A DNA stretch of 64,000 nt, taken from Saposhnikovia divaricata. Taxonomy: Eukaryota; Streptophyta; Magnoliopsida; Apiales; Apiaceae. Positions 56,512 through 64,000 of the stretch are shown one piece after another. The notes under the pieces were generated by a model that saw nothing but the letters and a program-made list of their open reading frames with translations, made no database searches and was not told the origin of the DNA. The stretch spans positions 168,622,147 through 168,686,146 of the forward strand of contig CM071597.1 of the NCBI GenBank assembly GCA_036435485.1, read 5' to 3'. The position numbers were made by a program, and so were the translations under genes. Each line of letters opens with the position of its first letter. The stretch's first letter is position 1.

Positions 56512-59475
56512 AAGGATTCTGTCCTCAGAATCAATCTTAGGAATACAAGTAACGGTGCTTTTCAAACATAAGCTTTCAATTTCCTAGGTTGTATCTTTAA
56601 CTCTAGGACTCCTCATAATAACTCGTACATCGATAGGCTTATCCTGTAAGCCCTCAATCTCCAAGATAAACTTAAACCTTACCCCTTACAAATTTCGCTA
56701 ATTCGAAAGATTTATTTCTTAAACGAATACCTGATCTACAGAAAATCGGGCTTGACCTCTTCGTATAACGGACTATGCCCTGCGTAATCATTTCAAATAC
56801 CAACACAATCATTCATAACCAATTCACCTCTATACTCCACTCATCACCATCTCAATTAATCATACACCATGCTAATCCGGCCTTGACTTGCAGTAAACAG
56901 GTAAATAAATAAATCCATGATACCTTGCTTCCAATCTGTCAACCAAACCTCATATCGTCCACTTTTGGTTACGTCCTTGAACTCGAATGCTACAATCAAA
57001 CACATACGTCATTAGATACACATCAAACAAGATTCTATTAACTGAATTCTCACTCTATCAAAAACAATTTGGTTTGTTAGAACAATTGAAATATCACCTC
57101 GAATGTTTTATTGGTTTAAAACAATTCAAAATCATTTCTATCCTCGATATTTACATTTTTGAAAACTAATAAACTTCATAACCTTGACTTTAACATAACC
57201 CACTACAAGAACAAAATCTTGATTAATGGTCTGTAACATCAATTATTCCGGGGTCACAGCCCCCCTCAATACCAATCACAAAATGTTTTCACTCCAACAA
57301 TCTCCAACAAACTCTAACTTTAATTAATCATGAATTTTGACTTAAGATATGTCAACTCAATTTCACGTCTTCACTAAATAACTCATGATCTTAGAAAATC
57401 CTCTAAACTGTACTTATTTCGCATCTTCTGAAATCAATTTCAGAACATAACTCTACTCACTCAATAAATTTTTCAAACATGACTCTATGCATTATAACTC
57501 CAACACTTTTCACTACTCAATTTAACCACAGAAATTGCGACATTTATTCCTCGCTCGCATTTCGAGATATTACGAAATAAGGTACACATTCACAACTTAT
57601 CCCTCTGACTGATCAATTCCTCTCCCGTCAACTCATTCACATTCTGGTTCATCACCTCATCTCGGTACCTCTTTATTTTATAATAATTCTGGTTGAAATG
57701 CCACGGTATCGATCACCTTCGTTGTAGACTAGGCGTTCGAATCTCCACATCTGACTTCTCAACTCTAGGCGAAAACCATCACAGTAATACACAAAGTCTC
57801 CTTGCTCATCTAGCTTCACTATCACTGGAGTGATTATCAATCCTCCAAAGCTCTTAGAAGCTTTCTTTACGTCTATCTGTTTATTCACATTGTTTTCCCT
57901 ACTGGTGATCTTACCTAAAGCCGAGGCTATCTGGATAAAATCCTTCAATAACCTTTAGTAGCTCCTGGTTCATCCTTTAAAACTTTCGATCTTTGCTAGC
58001 ATTATGGCCTTTCTCAATTCATTACTGCTCCATCTTCACAAAATTCACTTTAATTCTTTCATTACTAACCACATATCTTAAAATTTGGTTCTTTTCCATC
58101 TAAAACTCATATTTAGAAATCTTACGCATAATCTTCCTCTTGAGATCCCAAAAATCCTTTAATCAATTTGTTAGCTCCAACATGTCCCCTGGTGACACTC
58201 CTGGTAATCTATTAAAATATACCTTCGAAAATCTTAATCACTGAAATCTGCTTCAATTTAACTGTTTTCTTCGTAATATTTCTTTTTATACAAAACAACT
58301 CCATAATCTTAGTATAACAATCTTTTGGTCTGCATGCTCGCTAAGACTTCTATGTCTACTTCCGGCCTCAAAACACCACTTTACAACCCTTGAAAATCAT
58401 AATCTCACTTTCTTGTCCTTACAATTTGCCCGTACTTCGTTGTTAGGAAATCAATCCAATCCAGAATCACATTTAATTCTTTTTATTGTCTTCATAATCA
58501 AATTCTTGCTAACTTCATTCATAATTATGTTGAATTTCTAGCTTCTTAGTAATTATAGAAAAAAAAAAGTTCTGTTATTTCGTCATAGGGTCCATTTGGA
58601 CTGATATGATACAATTTCTAGCAACGCGTCTTATCTTCCCCCGCGTACGGCACAACTTTTGATCTCTGATTCTATCACTTATTACCACACTATTCTATCC
58701 GATTACAATTGCAACTATCTGCATTACTAATTCTCATTATGTGGGCATCTATTGTGCCCCAGTTCTCCATGCTCTAACTCTTTTAAATTCTACATTCTTT
58801 CCTTAACTGAATTACATGTCTTTTGTTGAAACGCTTCTGAAACTTCATGGTTCACTACCTTCCTCTTCTTCTCATCTTGTTCCATCTTGGTCGACTTTCT
58901 TCTAATCCTAACATCACGACTCTTTAAATTGGACCCACAGAAGTCATTGCTCCAGCACCATCATCCAACTTCTTACTTAAGTCTCAGTTCCTCTTGATAA
59001 TTCTTACAAACAATTATGTCCTGCTTCATTCTACTTTACTAAAATTATCCTTCCTGGGTTCAAAAATCTTATATCCAACAACGGGTTTCAAAATATTCAA
59101 AATCTTATAATATTCCATTTACTACCTCCGAAATTAAACAGGTGTCCAAAACAATCATTCATTAACACTAACTGTCACCTACCAAACATCTTCATCATTA
59201 CTCTCTTTTCAACCTTTAACAAAATCTGTAATCTTGTGCCCTTGATACATGCTCTTTCTTGGATCAATTTTCATTAATCTCGAATCTTATACATGCAATC
59301 CAGTTTGATACTTAATCTCTGTTTTAACATCAACTTCTCAATCTTTCTTAATCAGTTCTTCGTCACGCATTCGCAGTTTCAACCACTAAGAATGTCATCA
59401 CGTCTATCTTCGCGGCTCTTCATCACTGGTAATATAAAATCATTAAGGTTTTTCCGACAAGGAAATCAATAGAAT
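56512..59475 (-). pseudogene. Tekay III pol/gag, almost unreadable
   Basis: 56512-56540 matches the pol end of Tekay I (GGATTCTGTCCTCAGAATC). A frame at 57948-57673 keeps an RNase H scrap (IASALGKITS, GGLIITPVIVKLDEQGDFVYY). 58850-59100 resembles the gag remnant of Tekay I. Elsewhere stops and indels remove any continuous frame. It is much older than the other elements, with no enzyme product possible. Confidence 0.65.
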
Positions 59476-59480
59476 GAATA

Positions 59481-62124
59481 TATAATACCCCGTAATTTTA
59501 TGGGTTATTTATTCTATTTTGTTTTTTTATTTTATATATAAAGATAATAAAATTCTATTTTTATTTAATTGTTTTAAAATGTATGAATTTGATTAAGTGG
59601 ATTTATATCATTGTATTTAAGATAATTATGTGTGTATTGGTAGATAATTACGTGTGTATCGGTAGTTAGCGTGATGGCCGTATTATTAGGTTAGTTATTT
59701 TCTAAATTAAGATATATGGTTTATCTTAGTAGGCCTATATAAGTATTACAGCCGTGTCTTGCATTAGTCAAAGAAGAGGGTTTAAAAACCATCCAGAAAA
59801 GGTACGATTTACAAGTGGGCTTCTTGTTAAGGTTATTATTTAATACCATTAAACATTAATTTTATTTAATTTGTTTATGTGCCATGTTGTTACTCTCCCC
59901 TGTTCTTGTCTGTGCAATCTGTAATCCTACCTCTACTATCTCCTCTGTTATTACCAGGTACCAAAATCTCTTCTATTATTATAAATTATTATTATTATTA
60001 CGTGATTTTGCATTCACGTAAGAAATTATTATAGATTTCAAAATTATGGTTTCATGTATCTAGAAATTATATATTATGTGTAAATATGTAATGCCGTAGT
60101 ATTGATTAATTATTTATATTTAATTTATATACTTTTATTGACCACTCCTTCTGATCAATTTTTCTTATTATGAAAACATGATTTTACATATTTTTGACTT
60201 ATACTATTTGGCATTAATTAAGTGTAATTTAGTTCTAGCATTAATACGATTTTGTTCTAGTTACAAATGCTTTGTATATGACTGTATTATATGTTTAATT
60301 GCTACGGAGACTTCTTATATTAATTGTTGAGTAATAAGAAAATGAGGCAATAAATGGAGTCATCTGCATGGCCTTTATAAGTGCCTTCTGTTAAGAAATT
60401 GGATACAATTGTGTTGGTTACGTTGATTTGTATTAGTAAAATTTTGTATTTAATTATTTAATATAATAGTTAATGATGGGTTCATTTAATATGTACGTGT
60501 GTGAAGCAATCTATACATATTAGTGTAGGTCATAATTTGTGGCACAAGTCTTTGTAAAAGTATGAGTTTTTATATGAATTAAAAAAATTTCTGTATTTAA
60601 TGTGATGTTAATATTTTAACTCTAAGCATTCATACTTCACATTTATTCTACTAAACCCGCTTGTCTTATATTTTATAAAATATTTGTGCCAACATAATTA
60701 TGTTTAAAATAATGTGTTGTTAATACATGTGCGTATTATAACTGTATATTTTAGTAGGATATATATTAAAATGATGTTGCAGTAAAGCTAATTTCTTACA
60801 TTTTTGAGCACTCACGAGTCACTGTAATTTGACTAATATTCATGTTAATAAGCCGTGTCATGCATTTGCTTACCATGCTCAGGCGTTCTGTTTTACCGAT
60901 GTCAACAAGATCACCAACAATGAAATTATTTTATATTATTTGTTTAAATGTAGTTATTAAATTAATTGTAGATATATTTTATTAAATATGTGTCGGAACT
61001 ATTTGTGAAACTTATAAAAATTATTTTATTATAGATTTGGGTAGAGCGTGCTTCCGAGATTGATTGATTTTCTGTTATCCATTTATAAATAAGGTACGAA
61101 TTCTTGATCCTTCTTGTTAATCAATTGATATTCATTAAATTTATTGTGGATTCATTTTCTAAAATTGTGACCTTATTTTACTCAATGTGTAAATGTGTAC
61201 CTAATTGTACACATCCCCAATTTCGTTTCGAATTCCCTATTTTTGGATTTATTGTTGTCTTGACTCGTATATATTGTTTTATTTCGCATTTTCTTGCGAC
61301 ATTGTTTATTTTGTTTCGTTTCGTGCAACGAGTCAAGCAATCTTTGTAACCTATTTGTTGGGTTCTTTGACCGATCTGTGTGGGTTAATCACAGACAATG
61401 TTCACATGGAGTTCGGAGTAAAGGTGAACTAGGCACCTACTCGTATCGGTGGGTGAGTATACGAGCACGTCTCTGGGGTATGAGATGTGATTAGATCATG
61501 ATCACTATTGTATTGTTGGGATGTTTTATACATTCCTTATCTCTTCTTCTGGATTACCGAAGAAGGAACCATTGTCCTGTACTTCGCTGGTGATTGGAGT
61601 TGGCGAGTATAGTTTTGTGTAAGAGACCCATATTGTACCCACCTTACTTGCTATTCGGCCTTATTTTCAGTTTCATTGTTAACCTAACTGTTTTAAATTA
61701 TTATCCTGCTGATTCGTTTAACATCGATAATTGTTTCGAAAATATATTGTTGATCTCTATATCATCTTTCGTTGTATCTTTGTGTTGGTAAGACACAATC
61801 CACTCATATTTAAATTTCATATATTATTTAGATTATATTCGTACAGAGCATTTGGCTCACTCCTTATTGTTTCCTTTCCGCAGGTAAATAGGGGTAAAGC
61901 GGGAAGAGCGATGAGTGCCACCCAGTCATTAGTAGAGCTTTGGCTTAGTAGATTTATTGATCTTAAGAACTCATTTAGTTGGTTTCGAACTTTATTAGTT
62001 TCGTTATTTTGGATATTTAGACTTCGTATTTTCATTTGGATTATTGACTTGGTTTATTGGAGCTTATTATGATTTGGAATCGTTTAATTTATATAGCCTT
62101 ATTGTTATATTAGTAGGGTGTGAC
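59481..62124 (+). repeat. 5' LTR of Tekay IV
   Basis: 2644 bp, starting TATAATACCCCG and ending GGGTGTGACA. The ends form a short inverted repeat (TATAATACCC / GGGTGTGACA). The right edge is fixed by the nearby primer-binding site. No coding content. Confidence 0.85.
59735..59743 (+). promoter_or_regulatory. Candidate TATA box in the Tekay IV LTR
   Basis: CTATATAAG about 250 bases into the LTR is the best core-promoter match, and would drive rightward transcription into gag. Confidence 0.5.
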
Positions 62125-62130
62125 AAAGTT

Positions 62131-62148
62131 TGTATCAAAGCTAAGGTT
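62131..62148 (+). other. Primer-binding site of Tekay IV
   Basis: TGTATCAAAGCTAAGGTT, six bases after the LTR, corresponds to the initiator-Met tRNA type TGGTATCAGAGC with one base missing and one changed. Confidence 0.78.
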
Positions 62149-62282
62149 ATAGATTCTGTAGACTGTCTTTTAGGCATTGACCTGTGAGTTTTGGGTTGAC
62201 TTCGCATGGGTAGGATTAATACTTCTAATATCGACTTGTGATATGGATTGTTTCGTATGTGCACTCACAAAAAGTTTACAGG

Positions 62283-64000
62283 ATGCCGCCAAAGAAGTCT
62301 AATGCAAGCCAAAACACTGGGGGAAATGTTACTCAACAGATTGTCATGGATCAAAACACTTTTATGCATATGGTGGAGCAGGTGGCGGCTCGGCAAACGC
62401 AAAATCCTGGTGGTAACACACAAAATCAAGGAGACCAGACTATGTTTGATCGCTTTATAAAACAAAGGCCTAATTGCTTCAAGGAGGCTAAGACTCCGAT
62501 GGATGCTGAAGCATGGATTGATCATATGGAGAAGATATTTCGGGTACTTAACTGTTCTGAACTGGAAAAGGCTCGATTTGGCATTTACCGTCTTGAGGGG
62601 GATGCTAGTATTTGGTGGAAGTCAGTGGTGGCTTCCCACGTAGCTGGATATGAGAATACTGTCACTTGGAATGTGTTTAAGGCACAGTTCGATCAGAGGT
62701 ACTTTCCTGCCAGTATCCGTGAGGAGTATGCTCGGGAATATCAGAGCATAACTCAGAAGGAGGATGAATCTGTGGTGGACTTTCAGATCAGGTTTCAGAG
62801 GTTGGCTGGCTATGCACGATCCATTGCTGGTACAGAAGAAGACAAAATCATGAAATTTAAGTGGGCTCTGAAGACTTCGATCCGTAATCACATCATAGCT
62901 AACCGCTACACTACTATGGACAGTTTGGTAGACAGTGCCAGAGACCAGGAGCTTCATCAGACTGACTTCCATAAACAAAGAGACTTGCAGAACCAGAAAA
63001 GGAAGAGAGAAGATGATTCTTCAAGATTTCAGAAAAATGGAGGATCTGCAGGCAGATTTAAACAGAATGAGCAGAGGTATAACACTCATTTTCAGCAGCG
63101 GAATGGAAATCAGGGTAATCAGCAGAACAGGTCAGGGACTCAAGCTGGGAATCAGAATGGAGGAAAATCTAATTGCGAGCATTGCGGTAAGATGCACAGT
63201 GATGTCTGTTATTGGCTTACTAGATCATGCTTCAACTGTGGCCAGAAAGGCCATACTATTCGGGATTTCAAGGTGCCACTGAAGAAATCTACAGACCAGA
63301 ATGGGAAGAATGGGAAGAATAATCAGAAGAATGGTGGACGTGTCTTTTCTATCACCGCAAAGGATGCTGCAAATACCCCAGGTACCATTACAGGAACCCT
63401 TTCTATTGGCAATAGAAATGCTACAGTTTTATTTGATACTGGTGCTACAAATTCATTTGTCTCTACATCTTATGCGAAACATCTATGCATCACACATATT
63501 ACGTTATCACCCGAATTTTCTGTTGGCAACCATATTGGGGGAAATATGTTTGTGAACTCTCAATATCATGATTGTGTAGTTGTAGTTGAGTATAGAAAAT
63601 TATGTATGGACCTTTTACCTATTCCGTTGCGAGACTTTGATGTAATTTTGGGGATGGATTGGCTAGAGCGACATAAGGCTACAATTGATTGTCAGGGAAA
63701 GAGAATAATTTTTGGTGATCCAAATTCACCTGAGTTCGAGTTCCAGGGTTCTATGCCCAGTGGTTTCGGGAAATTTGTGACGGCCATCAAGGCCAAACGG
63801 ATGCTTGCATGTGGTTGTGAAGGATATTTAGCTCATGTGATTGATTCTTCCAAAGAACAGTCTAAAGTTGAAGATGTCAGTGTTGTTTGCGAATTTCCAG
63901 ATGTATTTCCAGACGACTTGGATGGACTACCACCACCGCGAGAGGTGGAATTCTCTATTGATTTGTTACCTGGTGCGCAACCTATTTCTAAGGCTCCGTA
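62283..64000 (+). CDS. Tekay IV gag-pol polyprotein, N-terminal 572 codons (open at window end)
   Basis: ATG at 62283 opens a frame without stops to the window end. Residues about 60-230 are the retrotransposon gag capsid domain (CFKEAKTPMDAEAWIDHMEK, then DASIWWKSV and FDQRYFPASIREEYA). A basic Gln/Asn-rich stretch follows. There are two Cys/His clusters: CEHCGKMHSDVC (residues 298-309) and CFNCGQKGHTIRDF (316-329), where the last zinc-binding Cys is Phe (codon TTC at 63267). The aspartic protease has DTGA at residue 385 and VILGMDWLERH near residue 455. The RT N-terminus PPPREVEFSIDLLPG is reached at the edge. Gag and pol share one frame, as is usual for Tekay-type elements. The knuckle substitution may impair RNA packaging. 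Confidence 0.93.
   Translation, partial: MPPKKSNASQNTGGNVTQQIVMDQNTFMHMVEQVAARQTQNPGGNTQNQGDQTMFDRFIKQRPNCFKEAKTPMDAEAWIDHMEKIFRVLNCSELEKARFGIYRLEGDASIWWKSVVASHVAGYENTVTWNVFKAQFDQRYFPASIREEYAREYQSITQKEDESVVDFQIRFQRLAGYARSIAGTEEDKIMKFKWALKTSIRNHIIANRYTTMDSLVDSARDQELHQTDFHKQRDLQNQKRKREDDSSRFQKNGGSAGRFKQNEQRYNTHFQQRNGNQGNQQNRSGTQAGNQNGGKSNCEHCGKMHSDVCYWLTRSCFNCGQKGHTIRDFKVPLKKSTDQNGKNGKNNQKNGGRVFSITAKDAANTPGTITGTLSIGNRNATVLFDTGATNSFVSTSYAKHLCITHITLSPEFSVGNHIGGNMFVNSQYHDCVVVVEYRKLCMDLLPIPLRDFDVILGMDWLERHKATIDCQGKRIIFGDPNSPEFEFQGSMPSGFGKFVTAIKAKRMLACGCEGYLAHVIDSSKEQSKVEDVSVVCEFPDVFPDDLDGLPPPREVEFSIDLLPGAQPISKAP

Larger units (their letters stand above)
52281..59480 (-). mobile_element. Tekay III: old Tekay-type element, right part outside window
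   Basis: 3' LTR 52281-56497, polypurine tract and degraded internal region to 59480, where another element is inserted. Orientation follows from the purine tract and an RNase H scrap. Its LTR is related to LTRs A and C (shared architecture and an AGTATGAAACAA block near 52520) but much diverged, so it is a separate subfamily. Its 5' part and 5' LTR lie beyond the window. Confidence 0.82.
59481..64000 (+). mobile_element. Tekay IV: gypsy element with open gag-pol, 3' part outside window
   Basis: 5' LTR 59481-62124, primer-binding site 62131-62148, then a gag-protease-RT frame open from 62283 to the window end. It is inserted into Tekay III in the opposite orientation. The candidate target-site duplication is GAATA (59476-59480), with its partner outside the window. 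The lack of stops over 1.7 kb contrasts with every other pol in this window, so it is relatively young. Confidence 0.92.

Overview
This window is plant nuclear DNA made almost entirely of nested transposable elements, and I found no intact host gene. It is AT-rich. It holds SIRE-type Ty1/copia elements, Athila-, Tekay- and Tat-type Ty3/gypsy elements and CACTA transposons, which together indicate a large repeat-rich flowering-plant genome, most likely a eudicot. One captured dioxygenase fragment resembles the coumarin-pathway 2'/6'-hydroxylases, which would suit a coumarin-producing family such as Apiaceae, but the sequence does not prove this.

Layout. 1-7489: a very young gag-only Athila-like element (minus strand, 1490-bp LTRs, left LTR cut by the window edge) inserted in the gag gene of an older copia element (copia-1, plus strand). 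7490-8752: copia-1 gag. 8800-26286: a decayed Tekay-type gypsy element (Tekay I, minus strand), also inside copia-1. Its pol (13276-16300) is interrupted by a solo LTR of a related element (16306-22286, 5-bp target duplication CTTCT). That solo LTR carries a 2.2-kb non-autonomous CACTA transposon (18855-21098, 3-bp duplication ATA), which itself carries a 2-oxoglutarate-dioxygenase gene fragment. 26287-27284: copia-1 integrase resumes.

27285-30112: broken pieces of host genes, namely the 3' end of a STRUBBELIG-family receptor-like kinase, an unidentified exon-like stretch and two aconitase exons, followed by a CACTA terminus. 30665-31252: a solo Tat-type LTR. 31253-32727: AT-rich degenerate repeats. 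32728-43118: a nearly complete SIRE-type copia element (copia-2, plus strand) with gag, pol and a third ORF in the envelope-like position. All are interrupted by stop codons that mostly look like C-to-T or G-to-A changes. Its 3' LTR ends in an inverted scrap of itself joined to another CACTA fragment (43119-44083).

44243-52280: an internally deleted Tat-lineage gypsy element (minus strand) with dual RNase H, no recognisable integrase, a second gag fragment where integrase should be, and long tandem-repeat arrays in its 3' region. Its 5' LTR is split at 52280 by another Tekay-type element (Tekay III, 52281-59480, minus strand, pol almost unreadable). Tekay III is in turn cut at 59480 by Tekay IV (59481 to the window end, plus strand), whose gag-pol frame is open for at least 572 codons.

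The elements do not cooperate as a pathway. They record successive insertion, solo-LTR formation, truncation, gene capture and methylation-driven decay. Potentially active parts are the Athila-like element, which would need enzymes in trans, and Tekay IV, whose 3' half lies outside the window.
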